NCBI RefSeq assembly: GCF_008638345.1
Contig: NZ_VTVA01000001.1
Span: 362,844 to 426,843, forward strand
From: Pseudomonas saliphila
GTDB taxonomy: Bacteria; Pseudomonadota; Gammaproteobacteria; Pseudomonadales; Pseudomonadaceae
Direction: 5' to 3'
DNA length: 64,000 nucleotides
The first letter of the stretch is position 1, and each line of letters begins with the position of its first letter. The translations under genes were made by a program, and so were the position numbers. Shown here piece after piece: positions 1-8,936 of this stretch. The notes beneath the pieces are model-generated. The model was not told the DNA's origin. It saw only the letters and a list, made by a program, of their open reading frames with translations, and did no database searches.

Positions 1-469
1 TCACAGGTTACTCCGAGCACTGGCAATGAAACTGTGTGATTGTTCGGAGTCCAGGCACTAAACCCCTGGGAAGCGCGATCACGCCGAACCGTAGCGGCGG
101 TCGCCCCCTTCCAAAAAAGGTCGTAGCGACTTCGGAGTAATTCGTGGGAGGCGCGACCCGCGGCGATCTGGCCGATAGGCCAGCCGATTTAGAGCAAATC
201 ACCACCCAAACCCGACCTGGCCCACCAATATAGCGCGCTAACGCAGCCGCTGAAAATCGCCGTCTGTCAATTTGCCCGTTTATTTCACAAACATCACTCA
301 GGTGCTTGTGAATGTCATCTTTCCTGCGCTATACACAAATTAACCGACCGGAAGCCTGACGGTGATCCCATGATACTGACAGGCCTCCCAGAGTCGGCCC
401 TACGGACTGCCAGGCGTAGAGTTAACGTCTGATACAGCCACGTATATTCGGCCTGCGAGGTGATGGCAT
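1..469. other. Intergenic stretch upstream of the phoH-like gene
   Basis: No convincing gene is seen here. Short open frames on the minus strand have no ribosome binding site and no recognisable product. The stretch contains a REP-like repeat (annotated separately at 143-183) and, further right, the presumed promoter and leader of the PhoH-like gene. I could not pick out a good -35/-10 pair by eye. Confidence 0.5.
143..183. repeat. REP-like palindromic repeat, copy 1
   Basis: The segment starts CGTGGGAGGCGCGACC, followed by CGCGGCGAT and a short hairpin (CTGGCC/GGCCAG). The same core recurs at 10866-10908 (CGTAGGAGGTGCGCCC) and 14851-14880 (CGTGGGAGGGCCGACC), always between genes. Pseudomonas genomes carry many REP elements of the form GTGGGAG...CCCGCGGCGA, which this resembles. 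Confidence 0.6.
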
Positions 470-1852
470 ATGGAAGCGTCCGGACGAACCCGACACTCCT
501 ACTACGTCCTTGATACCAACGTCCTGATACACGACCCAAACGCGCTACTCAACTTTGAAGAACACCACGTCATCATCCCGATGACCGTTCTGGAAGAACT
601 CGACAAACTCAAGTCTGGCAAGACCAGCACAGCAGCAGATTGTCGCCAGGCCATACGCCAGATAGATCACACACTGGCAGACTCTCCCCCCGACCTGGTT
701 GAACAAGGCGTTCCCATCCAACGCGGCAAACTCGGCAACATCGGCACCCTCGCAATACTCATGGACAAGGCACCCATCCCCTCCCACTGCCTGCCCAATG
801 ACATCAACGACAACAAGATCATCAACCAGCTGTGCCAACTCCAGCAGCGCCACCCTGACAACCGCATCGTGCTGGTATCCAAGGACATTAACATGCGGCT
901 CAAGGCGCGTGCATGTGGAATCGACGCGGAGGACTATCAGACCGATCAGTTGCTCGACGACATCTCCTTGCTCGCCCGGGGATACCATGAGCTTGAAGGC
1001 TCGTTCTGGGATGGCGTGACCAAGGTCGAAACCCAGCAACGCCTGGGCAAGACGATGCACCAAGTAGAACTCAGCGCGCCGATTCCCGGGCTGCACATCA
1101 ACGACTTCATCGTTGATGGCCAGGGTTTTGTCGGCTGGGTCAGATCCCGCGAGGGCGGGCGCGTGATGCTGCAGGACCTGCATCAGGAACCGCTGCTGCA
1201 TCAGGAAGCCTGGGGCCTGCGCCCGCGTGATGTATTCCAGTCGCTGGCGCTGTTCGCCTTGCTCGATCCGGACATTCACCTGGTCAACCTGACCGGGGCG
1301 GCAGGCTCGGGTAAAACCATCCTGGCCCTGGCGGCTGCCATCGAGCAGACCATGGTCAGCAAGACCTATCGGCGCATCATCGCCACCCGCAGCACCCAGG
1401 GGCTCGACGAGGACATCGGCTTCCTGCCGGGTACCGAGCGGGAGAAAATGGAGCCCTGGCTGGGCGCTATTACCGACAACCTTGAAGCCCTGCATATGGA
1501 CGATGAATGCACCCATGGCAGCGTGGATTACATCCTCGACCGGGTGCCCCTGCAGTTCAAATCGCTGAACTACATCCGGGGTCGCAGCTTCCAGCAGAGT
1601 CTCATCATGATCGATGAGAGCCAGAACCTCACCCCGCACCAGATCAAGACCATCATCACCCGCGCCGGCGCCGGCTCCAAAGTGGTTTGCCTCGGCAACC
1701 TGGCGCAGATCGACACACCTTACCTGAACGCCACCAGTTCAGGGCTCACCTACCTGACCGAGTGCTTCAAGGACTTCCCCCACGGCGTGCACATCCACCT
1801 GCAGGGTGTACCGCGCTCGATATTGGCGGAATATGCCGAGACGCATCTCTGA
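470..1852 (+). CDS. PIN domain - PhoH family ATPase (PhoH2-type)
   Basis: This 460-aa protein joins an N-terminal PIN nuclease domain to a C-terminal PhoH ATPase. The PIN start is visible as YVLDTNVLIHDP (about residues 12-23) with further acidic residues up to about 150. The PhoH part has Walker A GAAGSGKT (about 276-283) and Walker B LIMIDESQN (about 378-386). PhoH2 proteins of this architecture are known as sequence-specific RNA helicase/RNases; the cellular role here is inferred only. The ATG at 470 is preceded by GAGGTG at a good distance. The gene stands alone, followed by yaaA about 155 bases later on the same strand. Confidence 0.9.
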   Translation: MEASGRTRHSYYVLDTNVLIHDPNALLNFEEHHVIIPMTVLEELDKLKSGKTSTAADCRQAIRQIDHTLADSPPDLVEQGVPIQRGKLGNIGTLAILMDKAPIPSHCLPNDINDNKIINQLCQLQQRHPDNRIVLVSKDINMRLKARACGIDAEDYQTDQLLDDISLLARGYHELEGSFWDGVTKVETQQRLGKTMHQVELSAPIPGLHINDFIVDGQGFVGWVRSREGGRVMLQDLHQEPLLHQEAWGLRPRDVFQSLALFALLDPDIHLVNLTGAAGSGKTILALAAAIEQTMVSKTYRRIIATRSTQGLDEDIGFLPGTEREKMEPWLGAITDNLEALHMDDECTHGSVDYILDRVPLQFKSLNYIRGRSFQQSLIMIDESQNLTPHQIKTIITRAGAGSKVVCLGNLAQIDTPYLNATSSGLTYLTECFKDFPHGVHIHLQGVPRSILAEYAETHL

Positions 1853-2007
1853 TCGGAACCACGACTGCAAGTGCCGGGACTTCCCGGCCACTTGCAGTTG
1901 GGCGCCAGCTTCAAACTTAATAGCCCAGACCTATTAACCCCATAAGCCCTGATCACCTCCTTCTTGCGGCATAATAGCCAGCACTATGCGACTAGGAGCT
2001 GTCTGTC

Positions 2008-2784
2008 ATGCTGATGGTGATTTCCCCCGCCAAGACCCTGGATTACGAAACCCCGCCCGCGGCCGAGCGCCACACACTGCCGCGGTATCTGGAGCACAGC
2101 AACGAGCTGATTGAAATCCTGCAGGACAAGTCCGTGCAGGACATCGCCGAGCTGATGAAACTGTCTGACAAGCTGGCCGCGCTGAACGTCGCCCGCTATG
2201 GCAGCTGGGCCGAGAAATTCACTGCGAAAAACAGCAAGCAGGCGCTTCTCGCCTTCAAAGGCGACGTATATACCGGACTCGCAGCCGAGGACTTCAGCAA
2301 AGCAGATTTCGAGTTTGCCCAAAAGCATCTGCGCATGCTCTCAGGCCTTTATGGTCTGCTGCGTCCGCTCGATCGGATGCAGCCCTATCGGCTGGAAATG
2401 GGCACCAAGCTGTCCAATTCGCGGGGCAAGGATCTGTACGCCTTCTGGGGCGAGCGCATCAGCGAATGGTTGAACAAGGATCTGGCCGAACAGGGCGACG
2501 ACGTGCTATTGAATCTGGCGTCCCAGGAGTATTTCGGCGCGGTAAAACCCAAAGCGCTGAATGCCCGGGTGATCGATACCGTGTTCAAGGATCGCAAGAA
2601 CGGCGAGTACAAGATCATCAGTTTCTACGCGAAAAAAGCCCGCGGCCTGATGGCCCGCTATGTGATCAAGGAACGTCTGACCGATCCGGAAGGCCTGAAG
2701 GATTTCGGTCTGGATGGATACCGCTTCAATTCCGCCAGCTCATCGCCAAACAAGCTGGTATTTCTGCGCGAAGAGCAGCGTTAA
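2008..2784 (+). CDS. yaaA: Peroxide stress protein YaaA (DUF328/UPF0246)
   Basis: A 258-aa cytoplasmic protein, the same length as E. coli YaaA. It starts [16 protein letters not shown], the hallmark of the family, and keeps the [21 protein letters not shown] and NLASQEYF segments. In E. coli YaaA limits intracellular iron during hydrogen peroxide stress and binds DNA; that role is family knowledge. AGGAG lies eight bases before the ATG. It is monocistronic and convergent with the hydrolase gene to its right; a GC-rich hairpin follows the stop. Confidence 0.92.
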   Translation: MLMVISPAKTLDYETPPAAERHTLPRYLEHSNELIEILQDKSVQDIAELMKLSDKLAALNVARYGSWAEKFTAKNSKQALLAFKGDVYTGLAAEDFSKADFEFAQKHLRMLSGLYGLLRPLDRMQPYRLEMGTKLSNSRGKDLYAFWGERISEWLNKDLAEQGDDVLLNLASQEYFGAVKPKALNARVIDTVFKDRKNGEYKIISFYAKKARGLMARYVIKERLTDPEGLKDFGLDGYRFNSASSSPNKLVFLREEQR

Positions 2785-2795
2785 CTAAAATGAAA

Positions 2796-2819
2796 ACGCG
2801 CCGCACGTTCGCGGCGCGT
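2796..2819. terminator. Hairpin between convergent yaaA and hydrolase genes
   Basis: A perfect 9-bp stem ACGCGCCGC / GCGGCGCGT with a 6-base loop lies 11 bases after the yaaA stop and before the converging hydrolase gene. There is an A-rich tract on its left (a U-tract when read leftward) but no T-run on the right, so it better suits the minus-strand transcript. It could serve both genes. Confidence 0.5.
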
Positions 2820-2842
2820 ACCGGCACCCTTCTAACGGTTGC

Positions 2843-3730
2843 TCAAGCGGCTTCAGCCGGTGCCGAACGAAACGCCAGATATGCCGCCAGCACCTGCTCC
2901 GGCGCTTCGACCTGTGGATAGTGGCCGATGCCGTCCAGCAGCACGGTATCGGCCCGCGCGATCACCTCACGGTAGCGGGCAACCATATGCGCCCCCGAAA
3001 CAGGATCCACCGCACCGTCTATGACGCGCATCGGTACCTGGGTCTGTTGCATGGCTGCGACCCAGCGCTCGCGGTGCACCTTGCGCTCAGACATATAGCG
3101 AATCAGCCGGTGCATCACTGCCGGCCCGTCGTTGTGGACGATCATCTCCCAGAACCCATCAAGCTCCTGCTCGGACGGCTGGGTATCCGGACCGAATACG
3201 CGTCCGAAATTCTGCTTCAGCTTGTTGCGGCTGAAGCCTTTGCTTATCAGAAACCCCAGCGGACTCATCAGCAGTGTTTGCAGCAGCACCGGACGGTGGG
3301 TTTCCGGGAACAACCCCCCGTTGAGAAAACACAGGCTGGCCAGGAACGGCGGTCCTGCCCCGTCCCGCGACAGCAATTCCTGCGCCACGCTGTCGCCGTA
3401 ATCATGCGCCAGCACGTGGTAGCGCTCGATACCGAGATGCGCCATCAATGCCTGTTGCAGCTCGGCCTGCTGGATCAGGCTATAGCGGTGACCGCGCGGC
3501 TTGGCGGAAAAACCGAAGCCGAGCATGTCACAGGCAATCACCCGGTAACGTTGGGCGAGCGGGCGCCACAGGTATTGCCAATCCCAGGAGCCGGAGGGAA
3601 ATCCGTGAATCAACAGCAGCGGCTCGCCCTCCCCCGCCGCCCAATAGCGGATCTGATGGCCGTCGAAATCGAAGATCTGGGCTTGCTCGACCCAGCTGTC
3701 CAGATCGATGCCCTCGACCGAATGGCTCAA
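2843..3730 (-). CDS. Alpha/beta hydrolase, haloalkane dehalogenase/epoxide hydrolase-like (MEST-type)
   Basis: A 295-aa alpha/beta hydrolase. The oxyanion motif LLLIHGFPSGSWDW (about 38-51) is followed by the nucleophile elbow AHDYGD (about residues 108-113), where Asp replaces Ser as in haloalkane dehalogenases and epoxide hydrolases. The acid is likely Asp in DGAVDPVSG and the base His in GIGHYPQ. HDYGD plus the C-terminal layout resembles the MEST/PEG1 group, whose substrate is unknown. The start appears to be TTG at 3730, overlapping the TGA of the upstream class II aldolase-like gene (TTGA), so the two are probably translationally coupled. No substrate can be named. Confidence 0.82.
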   Translation of the reverse strand: MSHSVEGIDLDSWVEQAQIFDFDGHQIRYWAAGEGEPLLLIHGFPSGSWDWQYLWRPLAQRYRVIACDMLGFGFSAKPRGHRYSLIQQAELQQALMAHLGIERYHVLAHDYGDSVAQELLSRDGAGPPFLASLCFLNGGLFPETHRPVLLQTLLMSPLGFLISKGFSRNKLKQNFGRVFGPDTQPSEQELDGFWEMIVHNDGPAVMHRLIRYMSERKVHRERWVAAMQQTQVPMRVIDGAVDPVSGAHMVARYREVIARADTVLLDGIGHYPQVEAPEQVLAAYLAFRSAPAEAA

Positions 3731-4500
3731 ACATCAAATCCCGGGTTAACCCGCTGGATCTTGCGCAGCAACGCCGGCCAGGCGATACCACTGCCGGCGC
3801 CGCGGGTAACCTTGCGCATGCTTTCCACGGCGCCGTCGAGAATGGTCTGGGAAATGGTGGTCAGTTCACTGCCGCCAGCCTGCGCTGCGACCTGAATTTC
3901 ACAGCAGCGCTGCAGGGTGTACATGGTCAGGAAGGCATCGGAAATACTGCGACCACAGGTCAGCAGGCCGTGATTACGCAGCACCAGGTTATTGGCGCGG
4001 CCGAGGTGAGCCTGCAGTCTGCTCTTCTCGTCCTCGTTCAACGCGACGCCTTCGTAATCGTGATACGCCAGGCTGCACAGCACGAACAGCGCCTGCTGCG
4101 AGATCGGCAGAATCCCGTCCTTCTGGCAGGATACGCCCACGCCTTCCGGGGTATGCGTATGCATCACGCAACCGGCTTCATGACGTACTTCATGCACCGC
4201 GCTATGGATGGTGAAACCGGCGGGGTTGATCTCGAACGGCGACTCCATCAGCTTGTTGCCCTGCAGATCGATCTTCACCAGGCTCGAGGCAGTTATCTCC
4301 TCGAACATCAGCCCGTACGGGTTGATCAGGAAATGCTCAGTGCCGGGTATCTTCGCCGAAACGTGGGTGAACACCACATCATCCCAGCCATACATGGCAA
4401 TCAGGCGGTAACAGGCCGCCAGGTCTACCCGCGCTTGCCATTCTTCCGCGCTGACCTGCGCCTTCACATCAAGATTCTCAAGGGACTGGATTGCGTTCAT
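3727..4500 (-). CDS. Class II aldolase/adducin family protein
   Basis: A 257-aa class II aldolase/adducin domain protein. It has the zinc-site pattern expected for the fold: MHTHTPEG (two His) in the middle and LRNHGLLTCG further on, preceded by the substrate-loop region THVSAKIPG. Members cleave or epimerise phosphorylated sugars, but many stand-alone Pseudomonas members have no known substrate. I place the start at the ATG at 4500, ten bases after AAGAGGAA, although the frame is open further upstream. It is the first gene of a two-gene operon with the hydrolase and is divergent from the Crp/Fnr regulator at 4590, which may control it. Confidence 0.85.
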   Translation of the reverse strand: MNAIQSLENLDVKAQVSAEEWQARVDLAACYRLIAMYGWDDVVFTHVSAKIPGTEHFLINPYGLMFEEITASSLVKIDLQGNKLMESPFEINPAGFTIHSAVHEVRHEAGCVMHTHTPEGVGVSCQKDGILPISQQALFVLCSLAYHDYEGVALNEDEKSRLQAHLGRANNLVLRNHGLLTCGRSISDAFLTMYTLQRCCEIQVAAQAGGSELTTISQTILDGAVESMRKVTRGAGSGIAWPALLRKIQRVNPGFDV

Positions 4501-4589
4501 GGATGTGTTCCTCTTGTTCACAGAAGCCGGGCGCCAAATGGCGTCTTGCGGCATACTCGCGATTATTCACAGTAGCAGGAGTCTAGAGA

Positions 4590-5348
4590 GTGGCAGCTAA
4601 AAGGACTGTCAAGCAGAAGACAGTGTCCAGCGGCGAGACAGGCCGATATGCAGGTTTGATACAGCGTAATCGCTGGCTGCGCGAGCTGCCGGCCGATTGT
4701 CTCGAGGATATGCTCAGCCTGGCGCGCGTGCGAGCCCTGGGCGACGGCGAGCGCCTGCATGCCAAGGATGATCCGCCCGACGGGCTGTACGGCGTGATCT
4801 CTGGCGCGGTGAGAATCAGCAATACCGGCGCCGATGGCCGTGAAGCGCTGCTGACCGTACTCAGCCCCGGAAGCTGGTTTGGCGAGATCTCATTGTTCGA
4901 TGGCCTGCCAAGAACCCACGACGCCCATGCCAGCGGCGCCACCGAACTGCTGATGATTCCGCGCCAGGGCTTTCACCAGCTGCTTGAGCGGCGCCCGGAG
5001 TTGTATCCGCACTTCATGCGCCTGCTCTGCCGGCGACTGCGCCTGTCCTTTTCCATGCTGGAGGACAGCGCGTTATTGCCCTTGCCGTCACGGCTGGCCA
5101 AACGGTTGCTGACGCACGCGCATGCCTATGGCGAGACCCGCAGTGAAGAAGCACGGCCGTCGATCCAGCTCTCCCAGGAAGCACTGGGATTGATGCTCAA
5201 CAGTTCGCGCCAGAGCATCAACAGGTTGCTCAAGCGCCTGGAGCAGGCCGGTTGGCTGCAAATCAATTATGGTGAGATCGTCATTCTCGATGAGCCAGCG
5301 CTGACCCGTCTGGCCGTTGGCAGCGCCACGCTGGAAGAGGCTGAATAG
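4590..5348 (+). CDS. Crp/Fnr family transcriptional regulator
   Basis: A 252-aa regulator with an N-terminal cyclic-nucleotide-binding-like domain (GLYGVISGAVRIS, GSWFGEISLFDG, about residues 65-115) and a C-terminal Crp-type winged helix (SQEALGLMLNSSRQSINRLL, about 192-211). No Fnr-like cysteine cluster is seen at the N-terminus, so it is not an iron-sulfur Fnr. The start is GTG at 4590 with GCAGGAG upstream. It lies divergent to the class II aldolase-like gene, 89 bases away, suggesting local control; this is inference. Confidence 0.88.
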   Translation: MAAKRTVKQKTVSSGETGRYAGLIQRNRWLRELPADCLEDMLSLARVRALGDGERLHAKDDPPDGLYGVISGAVRISNTGADGREALLTVLSPGSWFGEISLFDGLPRTHDAHASGATELLMIPRQGFHQLLERRPELYPHFMRLLCRRLRLSFSMLEDSALLPLPSRLAKRLLTHAHAYGETRSEEARPSIQLSQEALGLMLNSSRQSINRLLKRLEQAGWLQINYGEIVILDEPALTRLAVGSATLEEAE

Positions 5349-5354
5349 CGCCTG

Positions 5355-5810
5355 TCAGGCGCTTTTCAGTTGCTTGATGAACGCATCCAGCCAGGGCAAG
5401 GCATCGGTTTCCGGTGTGACGGTCTCGCTGGCATCCAGCTCCAGCATCGCGATCGCTTCGCGGCCCTGCAATTCCTGCAACAATTCCCTGACCTGCTGAC
5501 CACCCTGACAGAACGTATCGCCATAACCCGCGTCGCCCAGCGCAATCACACCGAAGGGAACGCCGGTCAGCAGCGGAAAGCGATCCTGCATCTCCAGATA
5601 AAAAGGCATCAGGGTCTCTGGGACTTCGCCCATGCCAGTCGTCGAGCATACCACCAGCAGGGCATCCACCGACGCGCCCAGCAGCGCATCGACCGTTGGC
5701 TGCTTGATGCGGGTAACCTGCAGCCCGGCCGCCTCACAGTGCGTGGCCGCTTCGTCGGCAACCAGATCAGCCGTGCCGAAAACCGAACCGCTTATTATCC
5801 CCAGATGCAT
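5355..5810 (-). CDS. Flavodoxin, MioC-like
   Basis: A 151-aa short-chain flavodoxin. The FMN phosphate loop is SGSVFGTADLVADE near the N-terminus, and the later flavin loops are STTGMGEVPE and LGDAGYGDTFCQGG. These proteins carry electrons at low potential; MioC in E. coli supports biotin synthase. The start is the ATG at 5810 directly after AGGGGGA. The gene converges tightly on the Crp/Fnr gene (6 bases between stops) and is divergent from folM. Confidence 0.87.
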   Translation of the reverse strand: MHLGIISGSVFGTADLVADEAATHCEAAGLQVTRIKQPTVDALLGASVDALLVVCSTTGMGEVPETLMPFYLEMQDRFPLLTGVPFGVIALGDAGYGDTFCQGGQQVRELLQELQGREAIAMLELDASETVTPETDALPWLDAFIKQLKSA

Positions 5811-5915
5811 TGTTCCCCCTGCCATTGTTTGGAAAACGCGCATTATGCCGTAAATACTATGCTCGGTCGCACCGGCCCTCTGCGGCACAAGGCATGTTAA
5901 TATCCCCGGCCGAGC

Positions 5916-5929
5916 GTAACGACCGTTAC
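5916..5929. promoter_or_regulatory. Small palindrome in the flavodoxin/folM divergent region
   Basis: GTAACG-AC-CGTTAC, two 6-base arms, sits 39 bases before folM in the shared upstream region. It could be an operator or chance; nothing else supports it. Confidence 0.25.
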
Positions 5930-5967
5930 ACCAGCAACGTAAGCGATGCACCGCAGGGAGAAAGGCG

Positions 5968-6666
5968 ATGAGCAACAGGCCGACTGTTGTCATTACAGGG
6001 GGCGCCCAACGGGTAGGTCTGCATTGCGCGCGGCGTCTGGTTGACGACGGTTACGATGTCATTATCACCTGTCGCCAACTGCGCCCCGAATGGGCAACAG
6101 CGCCGCTGCAGGGTATTGACGTGATCCAGGCCGACTTCTCCACGCGCGCCGGCATTCAGGCTCTGATCGGTGAGCTGACGGACCGTCAGCTTCGGCTGCG
6201 GGCCTTGATTCACAATGCCTCGCTATGGCTCGACGACGGCGAGCCCGATGCTTTCGAGCAGATGTTCATGGTGCACATGCAGGCGCCTTATATGCTCAAT
6301 GAAGCCTGCGCCGATCTGTTCGATCCCGGCAAGGCTGCCGATATCATCCACATTACCGATGATGTCGTGCGCCGCGGCAGCGCCAAGCACACCGGTTACT
6401 GCGCCAGCAAGGCAGGGCTCGAATCCTTGACGCTATCCTTCGCTGCGCGCCTGGCTCCGAATATCAAGGTCAATTCGATCGCCCCAGCGCTGATCATGTT
6501 CAACCAGCGGGACGATGCCAACTACCGCGCCAAAGCGCTGAGCAAGTCCGCTCTGGGTATCGAGCCCGGCCCCGACGTGGTGTATCAGTCCATCCGCTAT
6601 CTGATGGATTCACCCTATACAACTGGTACCTGCCTGCAGCTCAATGGCGGCAGGCACCTCAAATGA
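5968..6666 (+). CDS. folM: Dihydromonapterin reductase / dihydrofolate reductase, SDR family
   Basis: A 232-aa short-chain dehydrogenase. The NADPH loop is TGGAQRVG (about 11-18), the family NAG motif appears as HNASLWLD, and the catalytic pair is in GYCASKAG (Tyr and Lys). FolM reduces dihydromonapterin to tetrahydromonapterin, the cofactor of phenylalanine hydroxylase in Pseudomonas, and has weak dihydrofolate reductase activity. AGGGAGAAAGG precedes the ATG. folE and folX follow on the same strand, the order known from P. aeruginosa (PA3437-PA3439), which fixes the assignment over a generic SDR. Confidence 0.92.
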   Translation: MSNRPTVVITGGAQRVGLHCARRLVDDGYDVIITCRQLRPEWATAPLQGIDVIQADFSTRAGIQALIGELTDRQLRLRALIHNASLWLDDGEPDAFEQMFMVHMQAPYMLNEACADLFDPGKAADIIHITDDVVRRGSAKHTGYCASKAGLESLTLSFAARLAPNIKVNSIAPALIMFNQRDDANYRAKALSKSALGIEPGPDVVYQSIRYLMDSPYTTGTCLQLNGGRHLK

Positions 6667-6684
6667 TTGCATGAGAGCACCCCG

Positions 6685-7242
6685 ATGAGCCTGGAAAAAC
6701 TGACCCAGAATTACCACGAAATCCTCACCAACCTCGGTGAAGACCCCCTGCGCGGCGGACTGCAAGGCACGCCCCAGCGTGCAGCCAAGGCAATGCAGTT
6801 TCTCTGCCGTGGCTATGAGCAGTCGCTGGAGGAAATCGTCAACGGCGCCTTGTTCGAGTCCGACAATGACGAGATGGTCATCGTCAAGGACATCGAGCTG
6901 TACTCGATGTGCGAGCATCATATGCTGCCCTTCATCGGCAAGGCGCACGTCGCCTACATGCCCACCGGCAAGGTCATCGGCCTTTCCAAGGTAGCGCGTA
7001 TCGTCGACATGTATGCGCGCCGGCTGCAGATCCAGGAAAACCTCACCCGGGAAATCGCCGACGCCATGCAGAGTGTCACCCATGCCGCCGGCGTGGCAGT
7101 GGTGATCGAAGCCAAGCACATGTGCATGATGATGCGCGGCGTGGAGAAGCAGAATTCCTCGATGCATACGTCCGTCATGCTCGGGTCGTTCCGCACGTCC
7201 GGCTCGACCCGGCAGGAATTCCTGCAACTGATCGCAAGGTAG
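6685..7242 (+). CDS. folE: GTP cyclohydrolase I
   Basis: A 185-aa GTP cyclohydrolase I, which turns GTP into 7,8-dihydroneopterin triphosphate, the first step of pterin and folate synthesis. The zinc and active site residues are visible in [11 protein letters not shown] and [15 protein letters not shown], and the C-terminus [15 protein letters not shown] is typical. I choose the ATG at 6685 rather than the in-frame TTG at 6667 because the family starts near here and GAGAG precedes it. It sits between folM and folX; a second GTP cyclohydrolase for folate may exist elsewhere in the genome. Confidence 0.95.
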   Translation: MSLEKLTQNYHEILTNLGEDPLRGGLQGTPQRAAKAMQFLCRGYEQSLEEIVNGALFESDNDEMVIVKDIELYSMCEHHMLPFIGKAHVAYMPTGKVIGLSKVARIVDMYARRLQIQENLTREIADAMQSVTHAAGVAVVIEAKHMCMMMRGVEKQNSSMHTSVMLGSFRTSGSTRQEFLQLIAR

Positions 7243-7246
7243 GATT

Positions 7247-7621
7247 ATGCATACGCTGACTCCCGGATTGGCACGCATCCGTATCAAGGACCTGCGCTTG
7301 CGCACCTTTATCGGCATCAACGACGACGAGGTGCGCAACCGGCAGGACGTGGTGATCAACGTCACCATCCTCTACCCGGCCATGGGCGCGGTGCAGGTCA
7401 ACGAGATTGACCATGCGCTGAACTACCGCACCGTCACCAAAGCGCTGATCAGCCACGTCGAAGAAAACCGCTTCGCCCTGCTGGAACGACTGACCCAGGA
7501 GCTGCTGGACATAGTCATGCGGTACCCGCAGGTACGGTATGCCGAGGTAGAGGTGGACAAGCCGCATGCGCTACGCTTTGCCGAGTCGGTTTCCATCACT
7601 CTCAGTGCCGGCAGGGAATAA
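7247..7621 (+). CDS. folX: Dihydroneopterin triphosphate 2'-epimerase
   Basis: A 124-aa tunnelling-fold protein of the FolB/FolX family. [20 protein letters not shown] near the N-terminus and the central Glu/Lys-containing strands match FolX. It epimerises dihydroneopterin triphosphate to the monapterin form, feeding FolM. It begins 4 bases after the folE stop with AAGGTAGGA as binding site, so the three genes form one operon. FolB is the alternative, but the order folM-folE-folX favours FolX. Confidence 0.9.
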   Translation: MHTLTPGLARIRIKDLRLRTFIGINDDEVRNRQDVVINVTILYPAMGAVQVNEIDHALNYRTVTKALISHVEENRFALLERLTQELLDIVMRYPQVRYAEVEVDKPHALRFAESVSITLSAGRE

Positions 7622-7679
7622 ACAGCCAGGATGGCGCAGGCGCTGAATCAGCTCCTGAACACGAAGCGCTGGCAAGCGA

Positions 7680-7708
7680 TTGCTGGCCGGTTCTTCCCTC
7701 AGTATTAT
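7680..7708 (+). promoter_or_regulatory. Sigma-70-type promoter before the DUF1244 operon
   Basis: TTGCTG at 7680-7685 and TATTAT at 7703-7708 are separated by exactly 17 bases, and lie about 40 bases before the ATG of the DUF1244 gene. This fits a vegetative promoter; it was judged by eye only. Confidence 0.5.
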
Positions 7709-7745
7709 CCGAGCAAGCACGCCCTGACCCATCCGGAGTAGAACC

Positions 7746-8045
7746 ATGACGAAGCAAGAGCGCCTCGAAGTAGAAGCCGCAGCCTTCCGTAATCTGGTGA
7801 GCCATCTGAACAGCCGCAAGGATGTACAGAATATCGATCTGATGAACCTGGCCGGGTTCTGCCGCAACTGCCTGGCCAAGTGGTACAAGAACGCCGCAGA
7901 CGACATGGATATTGCCGTCACTCCGGACGAAGCCCGCGTAGCCATCTACGGTATGCCCTATGCGGAGTGGAAAGCCAAATATCAGAAGGACGCCACGCCT
8001 GCCCAGCAGGCCGCATTCGACCAGTCAAAGCAGGATAAGGCATGA
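7746..8045 (+). CDS. DUF1244 domain protein
   Basis: A 99-aa cytoplasmic protein of the DUF1244 family, common in Pseudomonas and alphaproteobacteria, function unknown. The conserved core AGFCRNCLAKWYKNAADD with its two cysteines and the motif YGMPYAEWKAKYQ are present. The stop overlaps the start of the hopJ-like gene by 4 bases (ATGA), so the two are cotranslated. A promoter-like sequence lies just upstream. Confidence 0.85.
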   Translation: MTKQERLEVEAAAFRNLVSHLNSRKDVQNIDLMNLAGFCRNCLAKWYKNAADDMDIAVTPDEARVAIYGMPYAEWKAKYQKDATPAQQAAFDQSKQDKA

Positions 8046-8377
8046 CTCCAGCAGGTTTTCTGGCGCAGCTCGGTACGCCGCAACATCAGTTTGTCGATAC
8101 CCTCGCATTCATCGATGAGCATTACGAATACCAACCCAGCGCATTCGATAACGGGTCTGTGCATAACAGCGCCGAGCAGAATCAGGGCTCCTGCAAGGTG
8201 TTGGCGATGGCACTGGATCTGGGCCTGACGGACGAGCAGGCCCTGCAGTGCTTCGCCGAACATTATCGATCCGTACTGGCCGACCCCGACGGTGACAGCC
8301 ATGCCAATATTCGCGCCTTGATGCAACAGGGTCTCGCCGGCGTGTCCTTCGAGCGCCAGCCATTGAGCCGGCGTTGA
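8042..8377 (+). CDS. HopJ-family protein
   Basis: A 111-aa protein of the HopJ type III effector family. Recognisable segments are FIDEHYEYQPSAFDNGSVHN and NQGSCKVLAMALDLGLTDEQ. Despite the name, members are found in many non-pathogens and in a housekeeping context like this one, so a secreted effector role is unlikely here. It overlaps the DUF1244 gene by 4 bases and runs into the RDD gene. Confidence 0.85.
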   Translation: MTPAGFLAQLGTPQHQFVDTLAFIDEHYEYQPSAFDNGSVHNSAEQNQGSCKVLAMALDLGLTDEQALQCFAEHYRSVLADPDGDSHANIRALMQQGLAGVSFERQPLSRR

Positions 8378-8400
8378 ACGTAACCGTAACCGGAGCCCGC

Positions 8401-8898
8401 ATGGCGGCCAAGCAGTTGATACCTGCCGGAGATTTTCCGGCGCCCGGCCTGATTCGTCGCCTTGCCAGCGCCTTCTATGATTTTCTGCTGAGCCTGGCGA
8501 TGATCATGGTGCTGACGCTGGCCTATCAGCAAGGGATACTGCGCCAGATATACGGTGCGCAGACCCTGCAGGGCATGTCTGAATCCGGCGCGCTCGATCA
8601 GGACCCGATCCTCAGCCTGATCATGCTGCTGAGTCTGCTGGCCTTCTTTGGCCTGTTCTGGACGCTGAGTGGCCAGACCCTCGGCATGCAGGTATGGCGA
8701 TTGCGCGTGCAACAGCCAGGCGGGCTTGCGATTACCTGGAAGCAGGCGGTGATCCGCTTTCTGGTCGCCATTCCAGCCTGGCTGTGCGGCGGCCTGGGTG
8801 TGTTGTGGGCACTCTGGGATCGTGAGGGACGCACCTGGCAGGATATCGCCTCAGGCACTCGCGTCGTACTGCTGCCCAAGCCCGTAAAAAAACCCTGA
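8401..8898 (+). CDS. RDD family membrane protein
   Basis: A 165-aa inner membrane protein of the RDD family. It begins with a soluble APGLIRRLASAFYDFLL segment holding the family Arg/Asp positions, then has about three or four membrane helices, and SGQTLGMQVWRLRVQ and DREGRTWQDIASGTRVV that are typical of RDD proteins. The function is poorly known. I place the start at the ATG at 8401, after CCGGAGCC; a TTG at 8374 would overlap the hopJ-like gene. Third gene of the DUF1244-hopJ operon. Confidence 0.83.
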   Translation: MAAKQLIPAGDFPAPGLIRRLASAFYDFLLSLAMIMVLTLAYQQGILRQIYGAQTLQGMSESGALDQDPILSLIMLLSLLAFFGLFWTLSGQTLGMQVWRLRVQQPGGLAITWKQAVIRFLVAIPAWLCGGLGVLWALWDREGRTWQDIASGTRVVLLPKPVKKP

Positions 8899-8936
8899 AG
8901 CTATGCGTTGCCCGCCTCTCCAGGAGCGGCAACCGC

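Noticed and set aside
545-1639. Long minus-strand open frame opposite the PhoH-like gene
   Set aside because: It is a mirror of a GC-rich coding gene, without ribosome binding site or recognisable domains; the plus-strand protein has clear PIN and PhoH motifs.
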